64,000 bases of DNA. Source: Lelliottia jeotgali (GTDB lineage Bacteria; Pseudomonadota; Gammaproteobacteria; Enterobacterales; Enterobacteriaceae). The notes under the pieces are model-generated. The model saw only the letters and a program-made list of their open reading frames with translations, had not been told where the DNA came from and made no database searches. Positions 26,951 through 35,516 of the stretch are shown piece after piece. The stretch covers positions 2,232,001 through 2,296,000 of the forward strand of contig CP018628.1 of assembly GCA_002271215.1 (NCBI GenBank). Reading direction: 5' to 3'. Position 1 is the first letter of the stretch, and each line of letters starts with the position of its first letter. Both the position numbers and the translations under genes were made by a program.

Positions 26951-28165
26951 TTAGTGCGCTATCTGTGGCCAGTGAATATCACCCACCCCGTTCAGCTGCG
27001 GGCGAGCAAACAGAAAACCCTGAAAGCGTTTGATTCCGGCGGATTCCAGCCAGTGCCACTCTTCTATTTTTTCAATGCCTTCTGCCACCAGCGTAATTTC
27101 CAGATCGGTACAACAACTGACGATGGATTTCACAATCGCCTGCTTCGGGCCGCTCAGGTGAATATCGCTGACAATTTCTCTGTCGATTTTGATTTTATCC
27201 GGCTGAAATTTAGTCAGTAGCGACAATCCCGCGTAGCCCGAACCGAAATCGTCGATGGCCAGCCCGATTCCCGCCGCCCGCAGCTGTTTGATCGCACTAT
27301 TAAACTGCTTAAAGCCAGAAATCATCTCGTTTTCCGTAACTTCCACCACCACTTGCTCAGGCAACAGGTGATGTTTTGCGATGCTTTCCAGCAGAAAATC
27401 GACCGCATCCGGCACGTTCACCAGTGAACCTGGCAGTAGATTAATGGCGATCTTATGGCTACCGATACCGATCTTATCGGCCAGCGCAAAGGCATAGGCT
27501 TTGGTCTGGAGATCAATCTCATACAGTTTTGCCGGATCAATGGCGTTAAAGAAGTGTTCCGGACTCCCTCCGTCATTGCCACGGATCAGGGCTTCCAGCG
27601 AGGTGATTTTCCCTTCTGACGGTTCAACAATCGGCTGGAAGGCAAACTGGCAAATCTGATTCGTCATCAGACCGTCCACGCCACGTCCAAAAGGTGCGCG
27701 TTCGGATTCCAGTTTCCAGTTATCAGGGCGGAAGATATCCCCGGCGCCCGGCAGTTTTTTGCGCGTGATAAACGTCTGGATGAATTTAAACACCCGATCC
27801 TCAGACGTAAGATAGCGTTCAAGTTTGCTGTAGCGCAGCACGGATTCCAGCACGGATTTAGGCGTGTCTACCTGCAGATCGAACAGCAGCATACCAACGT
27901 TTTCGAAGCGTCGTCTTGGGCCGTAATCGCGCAGTAATTCCACCACGCCGTGATGGCGCTTGTCATCGCGGATTTTATGGAACAGCTTCACCACGCTCTC
28001 TTCTGCTCCCTCAAGGATTTGCAGAAACTCGGCGCCGTTGAACAGCAAAATGCCGGTAATATTCAGTCCGGCATTACGCTTTTTGGCTTGCTCAACCAGT
28101 GAAATGAGCTTGAATGGTTCACAGGATGAATTTAACTGGCTTCGATAAATGAGTGTAGTCAGCAC
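26951..28165 (-). CDS. bluF: BLUF-EAL blue-light-regulated c-di-GMP phosphodiesterase
   Basis: A 404-residue photoreceptor. The N-terminal BLUF domain has the flavin-interacting Tyr7, Asn31 and Gln49 (LIYRS, KRNAG, FLQILEG). The C-terminal EAL domain keeps all visible catalytic motifs: EALIR at 191-195, INLLPGSLVN, VEVTENEM, IDDFGSGYAGLSLL, KIKID, VAEGIE and QGFLFARP. It therefore looks like an active phosphodiesterase, as in Klebsiella BlrP1, unlike E. coli BluF (YcgF), whose EAL is inactive. It starts with GTG at 28165 with no strong ribosome site. It could oppose the three cyclases at 4.5-8.1 kb. Confidence 0.9.
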   Translation of the reverse strand: MLTTLIYRSQLNSSCEPFKLISLVEQAKKRNAGLNITGILLFNGAEFLQILEGAEESVVKLFHKIRDDKRHHGVVELLRDYGPRRRFENVGMLLFDLQVDTPKSVLESVLRYSKLERYLTSEDRVFKFIQTFITRKKLPGAGDIFRPDNWKLESERAPFGRGVDGLMTNQICQFAFQPIVEPSEGKITSLEALIRGNDGGSPEHFFNAIDPAKLYEIDLQTKAYAFALADKIGIGSHKIAINLLPGSLVNVPDAVDFLLESIAKHHLLPEQVVVEVTENEMISGFKQFNSAIKQLRAAGIGLAIDDFGSGYAGLSLLTKFQPDKIKIDREIVSDIHLSGPKQAIVKSIVSCCTDLEITLVAEGIEKIEEWHWLESAGIKRFQGFLFARPQLNGVGDIHWPQIAH

Positions 28166-28307
28166 AGCAAGTATGTCCCGTCATAATAATTACGCCTATA
28201 AGCGATTGTTTATCATAATTTATAGCCGTCGACTAATAATATTCCCTCACTAAGACGTTTTCAGATTTTCTGGTAGAAACATAAGTGAAGTAAATGTAAA
28301 CGTCGGT

Positions 28308-28883
28308 TTATTCCGCTCTAAGCAGTCTTTCCGCTTGCTTCTCCATTCCACGGAAAATGGCCTCGCTAATGTGCGGTGGAAAATCAGCGGGTAAAATCTT
28401 ACTGACACTTGCGATCACTTCAGGTGTCTGTTCCCCTATTTCCCGCATCATCGCTTTCGCCCGCGAGGCCGAGAATCCTACCCGTTCAGCCGTCGCGGGG
28501 AAATGACGAGGCTGAATCTGCGCCCAATGGTATTGACGGTTTTTACCCTGTAGCGCCATCGCCATTTTGGCCTTCTGGGCAGAAATCCCCTTCGCACCCA
28601 GAATTGGAAAGGCCGACAAAATATGATCGGTCGCCACTTTAAACCGCATTTGCATGCGGGCAATAATCGCCTGCGAGTCAGGTAGCAAATTGCTGAAAAA
28701 GTTATATACCGCCTCACCGTCCTGGCGACGAGGTGTGAGCGGCAATGATTGAGAAATCACACGCGCACCGGGCGTTTGTAGCCAGCTCTGTGCGTATTGC
28801 CAGGACATCGCCCCTTTTCCGTTACGATAAAGCGAGCCGACCACCGTGCCATTCATCGCCACGGTGAACTTACTGTTTTTCAT
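28308..28883 (-). pseudogene. hipA: HipA-like toxin remnant lacking the kinase core
   Basis: A 191-codon intact frame. Residues 1-87 match the HipA N-subdomain (SLPLTPRRQDGEAVYNFFSNLLPDS), while 88-191 match the extreme C-terminal part of HipA (ILSAFPILGAKG, KMAMAL, IQPRHFPATAERVGF). Full HipA is about 440 residues; the central part with the ATP-binding, activation and catalytic motifs is gone. The junction is near base 28620. This looks like an in-frame internal deletion. It cannot phosphorylate GltX, but might still bind HipB or DNA. The start follows the hipB stop directly (TAAATG). Confidence 0.82.
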
Positions 28884-29135
28884 TTACCACTCCTGAGTCC
28901 AGCCGCTGTCCTTCTCTGCTGCCGCGCCGCGCGGTAAGACATGCAGTTCCAGTTCTAGCGCTGAAAGCAGACGAAACAGCGTTTCCAGCTTGCTGGTATC
29001 CGGATTTTGCTCAAAGCCTGAGACCGTGGTTTGTTTCATACCCACGCGCTCAGCGGCATCCGCCTGGGTGAGTTGCAGGGCTTTGCGCTGATCGCGAATG
29101 GCATTCGCCAGCATGGTCGATGTGGTAATTTTCAT
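28884..29135 (-). CDS. hipB: HipB-like antitoxin and autorepressor
   Basis: An 83-residue Xre-type helix-turn-helix protein: LANAIRDQRKALQLTQADAAERVGMKQTTVSGFEQNPDTSKLETLFRLLSALELELHVL, with a C-terminal tryptophan as in E. coli HipB, where the tail marks the protein for degradation. It should repress its own operon by binding the three TATCC-N8-GGATA sites just upstream. It is directly abutted by the deleted hipA. The gene itself looks intact. Confidence 0.92.
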   Translation of the reverse strand: MKITTSTMLANAIRDQRKALQLTQADAAERVGMKQTTVSGFEQNPDTSKLETLFRLLSALELELHVLPRGAAAEKDSGWTQEW

Positions 29136-29147
29136 GATGTCCTCTTT

Positions 29148-29165
29148 TATCCCCGATCGCGGATA
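29148..29165. promoter_or_regulatory. HipB operator 1
   Basis: TATCC-N8-GGATA, the exact consensus for HipB binding, 13 bases upstream of the hipB start. Confidence 0.85.
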
Positions 29166-29174
29166 AAATCAAAT

Positions 29175-29192
29175 TATCCCCGCAAGGGGATA
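29175..29192. promoter_or_regulatory. HipB operator 2
   Basis: A second exact TATCC-N8-GGATA site, its first base 27 bp from that of operator 1. Confidence 0.85.
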
Positions 29193-29193
29193 T

Positions 29194-29658
29194 TTATTGT
29201 TTATCCCTTTGCGAGGATATTGTGCTGATGCGCCGCAGCTGTTCAGGTTTGAGAGCGGTTCCGTCCTGCGCTGTAATGATGAGCTTCGCGACAGGCTGCC
29301 CCTCGCTATCCACTAGCTGCGAGCGAGCTTCGCCTTCAGCAAACAGATTCTCTTCGCCCCACTGGCGCAGACTGACAATCAAAGGCAGCAGCGATTTTCC
29401 TTTTTCTGTCAACTGATAGGCTTTATACGCGCCCCCTTCGCTTGCCGGAATCAGCGAGAAAATCCCCGCCTCTACCAGCGTTTTTAAACGCGCCGCCAGC
29501 ACATTTTTAGCAACGCCTAAATTTTTCTGAAAATCACTGAACCGGCTGATGCCGTCAAAGGCATCGCGAACGATCATCAGCATCCAGCGATCGCCCAGCA
29601 AATCCACGGTTCTCGCCACCGGACAGGTCGTCGTTACAAAGGTTTCATCATAGGTCAT
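29194..29658 (-). CDS. HxlR-family transcriptional regulator
   Basis: A 154-residue winged-helix regulator with the family opening TTCPVARTVDLLGDRWMLMIVRDAFDGISRFSDFQKNLGVAKNVLAARLKTLVEAGI; the near N-terminal Cys is typical of redox- or electrophile-sensing members. The ATG at 29658 is used; an in-frame TTG at 29673 is less likely. It is divergent from an MFS transporter with a long inverted repeat between them, so it probably represses that transporter and itself. Its 3' end contains HipB operator 3. Confidence 0.88.
   Translation of the reverse strand: MTYDETFVTTTCPVARTVDLLGDRWMLMIVRDAFDGISRFSDFQKNLGVAKNVLAARLKTLVEAGIFSLIPASEGGAYKAYQLTEKGKSLLPLIVSLRQWGEENLFAEGEARSQLVDSEGQPVAKLIITAQDGTALKPEQLRRISTISSQRDKQ
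29202..29219. promoter_or_regulatory. HipB operator 3
   Basis: A third exact TATCC-N8-GGATA site, again 27 bp further on. It lies inside the last codons of the HxlR gene, so the same bases are coding and operator. Confidence 0.8.
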
Positions 29659-29685
29659 AGGATTGGCACTCAAAAACTAGTTGCA

Positions 29686-29725
29686 AATAAAAACCAGAAA
29701 GCATAATGATCAACTGGTTTTTATT
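29686..29725. promoter_or_regulatory. Probable HxlR operator
   Basis: AATAAAAACCAG (29686-29697) and CTGGTTTTTATT (29714-29725) form a perfect 12 bp inverted repeat with a 16 bp spacer in the 87 bp divergent region; a third half-site AAAACCAG follows at 29727-29734. Confidence 0.65.
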
Positions 29726-29745
29726 TAAAACCAGTTTAGAGGATA

Positions 29746-30960
29746 ATGCAATTGACCAGCACTGAAAGCTACGACGACATCACACCGCTCTCTGAGTGGA
29801 TGATTTTACTTTTTGCCGTGCTCTGCGCCTTTGCCGTGGCTAACGTCTACATGACCCAACCGCTACTGGATCAAATCGCCGCCACGTTTCACGAAAAGCC
29901 GGACAAAATGGGCATCATCATTACCGCCACACAAATTGGCTACGCGCTTGGTTTGCTACTGTTGGTGCCTTTGGGCGATTTGTTTAATCGTAAACGCCTG
30001 GTCGCCGGAATGCTCCTCGCCAGCAGTGGGCTGCTGACGGTTGCCTCGTTTGCCTCCTCTCTCTACGGGTTAAGCTGTGCCCTGGGGCTGGTCGGATTCA
30101 TGGCTGTGGTGGTGCAAATCATTGTGGCGTATGCCGCGAGTCTGTCCTTACCGGCGAACCGCGGGAAAGTGACCGGTACCGTCACCAGCGGTGTGGTGCT
30201 GGGGATTTTACTGGCGCGTATGGTCTCAGGAGTTCTGGCTGAATGGGCGGACTGGCGAGTAGCGATTCAATTCTCCGCTGGCGCGATGCTTCTGATGGCT
30301 TTGCTGTTTATCCGTATTGCGCCTGAAGATCGTCAAGCGCAGAAACCCGGCGCATATCTTCAGTTGATGGGTTCTGTCAGGTCACTGTGGCGAGAAATAC
30401 CCGAACTGCGCTCACGGGGTGTGCTGGCGCTGCTGATTTTCATGAATTTTAGCGTTCTGTGGACATCCGTCGTTTTCCCGCTGAGCACTGCCCCCTTTAA
30501 CCTGACCACTGCGCAGATTGGTATGTTTGGCCTGGCGGGCATTGCCGGTGCGCTGGCCGCCAGAAAAGCCGGCGTATTGGCCGATCGCGGTTTCGGACAG
30601 CGCGTTACGGGTGTCGCGTTAGCGCTGTTATTACTGTCGTGGGGAGCCATTGCGCTGGGCGGATCGTCACTGATCGCTCTAACGACAGGTATCATCGTGC
30701 TGGATTTCGCCGTGCAGGCCATTCATGTCACCAGTCAAAGTCTGATTTTTGCGAAACGCCCGCAGGCCACCAGCAGACTGGTGGCTGCCTACATGGTGTT
30801 TTACTCCCTTGGCAGCGCCACCGGCGCATGGCTCACTACCTGGGTCTGGGGACACTTCGCCTGGCCCGGTGTGTGTACGCTCGGCGCAATAATCAGCGGG
30901 TTGGCATTGCTCTATTGGTTGCTGGTTGACAGGAATCTGCACATCCCACCCGCTGATTAA
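29746..30960 (+). CDS. MFS transporter
   Basis: A 404-residue major facilitator with 12 predicted membrane segments. Motifs include MTQPLLDQIAATF in the first helix, the A-type loop PLGDLFNRKRL between helices 2 and 3, and GKVTGTVTSGVVLGILLARMVSG in helix 5, common in drug:H+ antiporters of the YdhP/AraJ-like class. The divergent HxlR regulator suggests induction by a small toxic compound. The 3' end overlaps the convergent hydrolase gene by 68 bp. Substrate unknown. Confidence 0.87.
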   Translation: MQLTSTESYDDITPLSEWMILLFAVLCAFAVANVYMTQPLLDQIAATFHEKPDKMGIIITATQIGYALGLLLLVPLGDLFNRKRLVAGMLLASSGLLTVASFASSLYGLSCALGLVGFMAVVVQIIVAYAASLSLPANRGKVTGTVTSGVVLGILLARMVSGVLAEWADWRVAIQFSAGAMLLMALLFIRIAPEDRQAQKPGAYLQLMGSVRSLWREIPELRSRGVLALLIFMNFSVLWTSVVFPLSTAPFNLTTAQIGMFGLAGIAGALAARKAGVLADRGFGQRVTGVALALLLLSWGAIALGGSSLIALTTGIIVLDFAVQAIHVTSQSLIFAKRPQATSRLVAAYMVFYSLGSATGAWLTTWVWGHFAWPGVCTLGAIISGLALLYWLLVDRNLHIPPAD

Positions 30961-32410
30961 TTCTCTCCAGCATATAGGCGTAAAACGGATTCGAGGTGAC
31001 GCGCATCAGAGAATCCATTCCGACCACCAGCACGGAGGTTTCACCGCGCAGGGCAATATTACCGAGATTAATGCCATAACGGCGCGGATTTATCGGCTCT
31101 ATGCCGTAGAGATCGTCCGTCGGGGGGAACGGGATCGCCACGTGCGATAAGGAATAGAGATCGCGCGGATACGGCGTGATTAAAGGTTGGGCCGTCTCAT
31201 CTACTGCCTCCGCAGCCGTGGTCCGGGCAACGGTATTTAAGGTTTGCGCTGACGCATTGGTCACCACTGTAACGGCAAAACGGCGAGGCGCAGGCGGGAG
31301 TAGCGCGTTAACCGCCACGTACGTTCCCGGTTTGAACAGCGGGCGCAACGTGCTCGCCTGATTGATATCGAAGATCACCAGTTCACTGCCGTTCTTAGGC
31401 AACAAATTAAACAACGAATCAACCACGCCACGCGTGCTGACGGTGGAATCCATCACGGACTGGAACGCCAGTACCGGCGGGAGTGCCGTCAGTTTATTCT
31501 GCCGCGCCGCGTCGTTGAGTTGCTTCTGTAAAGCCTGCGTCAGCTGCCAGGACTGACGTGCGGCATTCACCGGAAAAGAATTGTATTTAAACGGGTTATA
31601 TTCGGGCAGAACGCTGAGCCATGCTGCTTTGGCAAACGGCGGCAGCAGCGCGGGCAATCCCGCCAGCCCGGCAAAACGGGCGAAGGCATGGACGCGGATC
31701 ATCGGTGACAGCAGGATCAGCTGTTGGGGTTTGCGAAGATGCGGATCGTCAATGGCGTCGAGGGCATATTTCATCGCCAGCGCCCCGCCGTTGGAATAGC
31801 CCACCAGATGCAACGGCACATCGTTGCCCGCCAGACGCGTCGCTTCACGAACGGAAAGACGCGCCACGGCCAGCCACTCTTCCCAGTCGACGTTCGTCAG
31901 TGCGCCGGGCGCGGTGCCATGACCGGGTAAACGTGGCGCAACCGCTACAAACCCGCGCTGCTGATAATCAACGGCAATACTGCGCACGCTGTAAGGGGAA
32001 TCGGTCAAACCGTGCAGCAGCACCACGGCCCCTTTCGGTTTTCCCTGCGGCATCAGCACAAATGAACGGTTGCCGTCATCAGGAAACTGACCCGGCCACA
32101 TTGGGCTGTGACGATAATAGCGGTTAAGCGGCGTCTGGTCAGATTCGTCCAGTTTATCGGTCACTTGCGTTTGCAGATCGTGGAAAATGGCTGTTTCATG
32201 TGTCAGATAATCGCTGAAACTGGCCCGATCAATCTCCTGTCCGGACATCTCGTGCGCCGTCCAGGTGTGCCAGGGATGTAGCGCCGGGCCGGTTTGCGAC
32301 TTATAGACTCTCACTGACAGCAGTACGATCGCCACAATGCCTAAAACCACCACGACACGCTTTATCACCGCCCACAAACGCACACGTATCCGCCACGGCA
32401 GATTAGCCAT
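30893..32410 (-). CDS. Membrane-anchored alpha/beta hydrolase
   Basis: A 505-residue serine hydrolase with an N-terminal membrane helix (VVVVLGIVAIVLLSVRVY, about residues 19-36) that probably leaves the enzyme in the periplasm. The fold markers are VVLLHGLTDSPYSVRSIA (oxyanion hole), PRLPGHGTAPG and the nucleophile elbow GYSNGG. It resembles carboxylesterases or lysophospholipases; the substrate is unknown. Its last 68 bases overlap the end of the convergent MFS gene, encoding a low-complexity tail. Confidence 0.82.
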   Translation of the reverse strand: MANLPWRIRVRLWAVIKRVVVVLGIVAIVLLSVRVYKSQTGPALHPWHTWTAHEMSGQEIDRASFSDYLTHETAIFHDLQTQVTDKLDESDQTPLNRYYRHSPMWPGQFPDDGNRSFVLMPQGKPKGAVVLLHGLTDSPYSVRSIAVDYQQRGFVAVAPRLPGHGTAPGALTNVDWEEWLAVARLSVREATRLAGNDVPLHLVGYSNGGALAMKYALDAIDDPHLRKPQQLILLSPMIRVHAFARFAGLAGLPALLPPFAKAAWLSVLPEYNPFKYNSFPVNAARQSWQLTQALQKQLNDAARQNKLTALPPVLAFQSVMDSTVSTRGVVDSLFNLLPKNGSELVIFDINQASTLRPLFKPGTYVAVNALLPPAPRRFAVTVVTNASAQTLNTVARTTAAEAVDETAQPLITPYPRDLYSLSHVAIPFPPTDDLYGIEPINPRRYGINLGNIALRGETSVLVVGMDSLMRVTSNPFYAYMLERINQRVGCADSCQPATNRAMPTR

Positions 32411-32504
32411 TCCCGTCTCTCTTTTAGCAAAAATGAGGGCCTATCTTAAAAGAGATAACGCGTGATGCCAAAAGTGTAAAGTTCCAGCATTGATTCCGCC
32501 CGGC

Positions 32505-33413
32505 TTAACCGTGAATCTTCCGGCAAACGGCTAACACCGTTTTTCTCAGCCAGCGATGGGCCGGGTCCATTTCCAGCCGCGGATGCCACATTTGCGAAAC
32601 GGTGATGGACTGGATTTTAAACGGTAGCTCGAAGGCATGCAGTTGGGCTGAGGTTTGCGGGCGATGCAAAAATGACGCGGGGACCAGCGCAATCAGGGAA
32701 GAGGCCTCTGCAACAGCCAGTGCCGAAGGGAATCCCGGCACCGCACAGGCAATTTTACGCGTCATGCCGCGTTCGGCTAACACCTCGTCCACCGGCCCCT
32801 GCAACTGACCCCGGCGGGAAGCCACCACATGTCCCCAGGCAATGTAATCGCTGATGCTGACGGTATTGAGTGCCGCCAGTGGATGATCGTGTCGGACCAC
32901 GCCGACAAAGCGATCGCGAAACAGTGCCTGAACACGAATTTCCGGTCCCATATTACTGAGCACGCCAATTTCAAGATCCACCAGGCCTTCACGCAGGGAG
33001 CGCGAGCTTTTCTCGGGTTTGGCCGCAAAACGCAAACACACCTGAGGCGCCGCTTCGGAAACCTCGGCAATCAGCGCCGGACCGAATGCTTCGATAAAAC
33101 CGTCGTTGGCACGCACGACAAAGACTCTCTCCAGTTCGGTCAGATCAAGTGACATTGAGGACGGTTGCAGTACCGCCCTGGCTTCCAGCACCGTATTTCG
33201 CGCCCTGTCCCGACTGGCCTGCGCGTAGGGTGTGAGCACCATATTCCTGCCAGCCCGGACCAGAAGCGGATCGCCCGTCACCTCCCGCAACCGGCCCAGC
33301 GTGCGGCTCATCGCAGAGGTACTCACATTCATTCTGCGTGCGGCACCTGCCACGCTGGCCTCTGTCAGCAACGCATCGAGCGCAATCAGCAGATTAAAAT
33401 CGGGATCGGTCAT
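32505..33413 (-). CDS. LysR-family transcriptional regulator
   Basis: A 302-residue LysR protein beginning MTDPDFNLLIALDALLTEASVAGAARRMNVSTSAMSRTLGRLREVTGDPLLVR, of the NodD/SyrM-like branch where the motif reads FNLLxALDALL. ATG 33413 has AGGAG eight bases upstream; the much longer in-frame extension is not part of the family. It is divergent from a DHA2-type MFS transporter that it probably controls. The ligand cannot be inferred. Confidence 0.88.
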   Translation of the reverse strand: MTDPDFNLLIALDALLTEASVAGAARRMNVSTSAMSRTLGRLREVTGDPLLVRAGRNMVLTPYAQASRDRARNTVLEARAVLQPSSMSLDLTELERVFVVRANDGFIEAFGPALIAEVSEAAPQVCLRFAAKPEKSSRSLREGLVDLEIGVLSNMGPEIRVQALFRDRFVGVVRHDHPLAALNTVSISDYIAWGHVVASRRGQLQGPVDEVLAERGMTRKIACAVPGFPSALAVAEASSLIALVPASFLHRPQTSAQLHAFELPFKIQSITVSQMWHPRLEMDPAHRWLRKTVLAVCRKIHG

Positions 33414-33543
33414 CAGAGAACTCCTGTGAACAAGAGATAAGGCGTTTGATGCAACTATACAGTACCAATGCTGCGTCTTCCGCCTCTGATGGTGAAGGAA
33501 TAGAGTTTCTCGCATCAATACACTCGCTAATGAGATACACACA

Positions 33544-34953
33544 ATGGAACTCTTTTCCGATAAACCAGGGGACGAAGGCTTGCCAGGCCGCGAGCGAGGG
33601 CTGGTGATGGCCGCCGTGATGACCTCCACCCTGATGGCCGTTTTTGACGGTACAATGGTCAATATCGCCCTGCCGCAAATGGCGCAGGCGTTAAACGTTG
33701 CCTCCCCGCTGGCGGTCTGGTTCGCCAACGGTTATCTGCTGTCTGCCGCCATGACGCTGCTTATCTTCGCGGCGCTGGCGACGCGCATTGGCTTCAGGCC
33801 GGTGTTTATCTTCGGCCTGAGTCTTTTCACCCTGGCTTCGCTCGGCTGCGCGCTCTCACCAGATGCCAACATTCTGATTGGCATGCGTATTTTGCAGGGG
33901 ATCGGCGGAGCCGCCACCTTAAGCATCGCGCCGGCCATCTTACGTTCGGTGTTTCCTGGGCGCTTGTTAGGCCGCATTCTTGGTCTGAATGCGTTGCTGA
34001 TCGCCTCCAGCACTGCCGTCGCTCCCGTACTGGGAGGCCTGCTGCTCAGCACTTTGAGCTGGCAGTGGCTGTTCGCGATTAACGTTGTACCGGGTCTGCT
34101 GGCGCTCATGCTGGGCTTAAAAGCCATACCGCATAAACCGGCGTTAAGCGGTCAAACGTTTGATCTTAGAGGAGCGCTACTGTCCGCTACTATGCTCGGT
34201 GCGGCGATCATGGCGACAAACAGTTTCGCCAGCCCACACGCCGCCAGCCACGCTATTAGCGCGTCGGTCATCAACTGGTTTGGACTGGCACTCATCAGCG
34301 GTATCGCGTTTATCCTGCACATTCGTCAGGCGGACAAACCGTTGCTTCCGCCAGCCATCTTTCATTCAGGACGTTTTTCCCTTGCGGCACTCACGTCACT
34401 GGCCTGTTTTATCAGCCAGGGAGTCACGTTCGTCGCGCTGCCGTTCCTGTTTCAACGTGTTTATGGCTACAGTGCGTTTACCTCCGCGCTGCTGTTCACG
34501 CCGTGGCCAGTGGGCATTGCACTGGTTGCGCCCTGGGCCGGAAAACTGGCGGACAAATACTCTCCGTCGATCATATCCACGGCAGGCCTGCTTTTCTTTG
34601 TCATCGGATTAATGCTGCTGGCAACCTTGCCCGCCACGGCGGCGCACTGGGATATTGGCCTGCGTAGCCTGATATGCGGCATGGGATTCGGGTGTTTCCA
34701 GAGTCCGAATAATCGTGAAATGTTGTCGAGCGTGGTGCGGGAGTGGAGCGGATACGCATCGGGCGTGCTGGCAGTTGTGCGCACCTTCGGTCAGTGTCTG
34801 GGCGCGGCCTTAGTCAGCGTTTTGCTGGCGGTGATGGTTTCGGCAAACAGTATTGTGGAGCAGGATCAGGCCGTGAGAGTCAGTTTATGGCTAGCGGTAG
34901 CCGCATCAGGGTGTGCGATAGTATTAAGCTTGAGTCGGTTGCGCAGAAATTAG
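33544..34953 (+). CDS. MFS multidrug transporter, DHA2 (EmrB/QacA) type
   Basis: A 469-residue permease with about 14 membrane segments, starting with a soluble tail then VMAAVMTSTLMAVFDGTMVNIALPQMAQAL, the DHA2 helix 1 motif, and RILQGIGGAATLSIAPAILRSVFP, typical of QacA/SmvA-like pumps. Likely proton-coupled drug efflux. A LysR regulator is divergent. No membrane fusion protein or outer membrane partner is next to it, so it should act alone in the inner membrane. Confidence 0.87.
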   Translation: MELFSDKPGDEGLPGRERGLVMAAVMTSTLMAVFDGTMVNIALPQMAQALNVASPLAVWFANGYLLSAAMTLLIFAALATRIGFRPVFIFGLSLFTLASLGCALSPDANILIGMRILQGIGGAATLSIAPAILRSVFPGRLLGRILGLNALLIASSTAVAPVLGGLLLSTLSWQWLFAINVVPGLLALMLGLKAIPHKPALSGQTFDLRGALLSATMLGAAIMATNSFASPHAASHAISASVINWFGLALISGIAFILHIRQADKPLLPPAIFHSGRFSLAALTSLACFISQGVTFVALPFLFQRVYGYSAFTSALLFTPWPVGIALVAPWAGKLADKYSPSIISTAGLLFFVIGLMLLATLPATAAHWDIGLRSLICGMGFGCFQSPNNREMLSSVVREWSGYASGVLAVVRTFGQCLGAALVSVLLAVMVSANSIVEQDQAVRVSLWLAVAASGCAIVLSLSRLRRN

Positions 34954-35000
34954 TGACAACGTCACAATAGCCAGCGGCGTAACTGCCGCTGGCAACAGAC

Positions 35001-35429
35001 TCAGTTAAGAGTGTAATCGAGAGTAATTTCGGCTTTCAGTAGCTGAGAAACCGGGCACCCTGCTTTCGCTTTCTGGATGATGCCGTCGAACTGCTGGGGG
35101 TCGATGCCCGGCACTGTCACCTTGCTTTGCAGCGCGACCTTTGTGATAGCAAAGCCGCCGTCGGTTTTATCCAGCGACACATCCGCCGTGGTATCAATGG
35201 AATCCGCAGTGTAGCCTGCTTCACCCAGCATCAAAGACAGCGCCATCGAGAAACAGGCCGCATGTGCCGCGCCAATCAGCTCTTCCGGGTTGGTCCCTTT
35301 TTCACCTTCGAAACGGGTATTAAAGCCGTAGGGTTGCTGATTCAGGACGCCGCTTTCCGTCGAAACCGTCCCTTTTCCGCGCTTAATATCGCCAGACCAG
35401 TGTGCCGAACCGTGCTTATGAATCGTCAT
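35001..35429 (-). CDS. osmC: Osmotically inducible peroxiredoxin OsmC
   Basis: Reduces organic hydroperoxides using a dithiol active site. The 142-residue protein is almost identical to E. coli OsmC (MTIHKHGSAHWSGDIKRGKG at the start) with catalytic Cys59 (HAACFSMAL) and Cys125 (AGCPVSQ). The ATG at 35429 has GGAGAG upstream. Position relative to bdm, sra and maeA is as in E. coli, but five other genes have come between. Confidence 0.96.
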   Translation of the reverse strand: MTIHKHGSAHWSGDIKRGKGTVSTESGVLNQQPYGFNTRFEGEKGTNPEELIGAAHAACFSMALSLMLGEAGYTADSIDTTADVSLDKTDGGFAITKVALQSKVTVPGIDPQQFDGIIQKAKAGCPVSQLLKAEITLDYTLN

Positions 35430-35458
35430 TATTGCTCTCCTTTTGGCTTGCAAAGGGT

Positions 35459-35469
35459 TAAGTATAGAA
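35459..35469 (-). promoter_or_regulatory. Probable sigma-S type osmC promoter (-10)
   Basis: On the minus strand the bases read TCTATACTTAA, the CTATACTTAA type of extended -10 used by RpoS-dependent genes, about 30 bases before the osmC start. TAAGACTGTTCC at about 35497-35508 (minus strand) may be an RcsB box. Confidence 0.55.
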
Positions 35470-35516
35470 CGTTGATTCAGTTGTGAGAGGAAGACGGAAC
35501 AGTCTTAGCCGATTGT

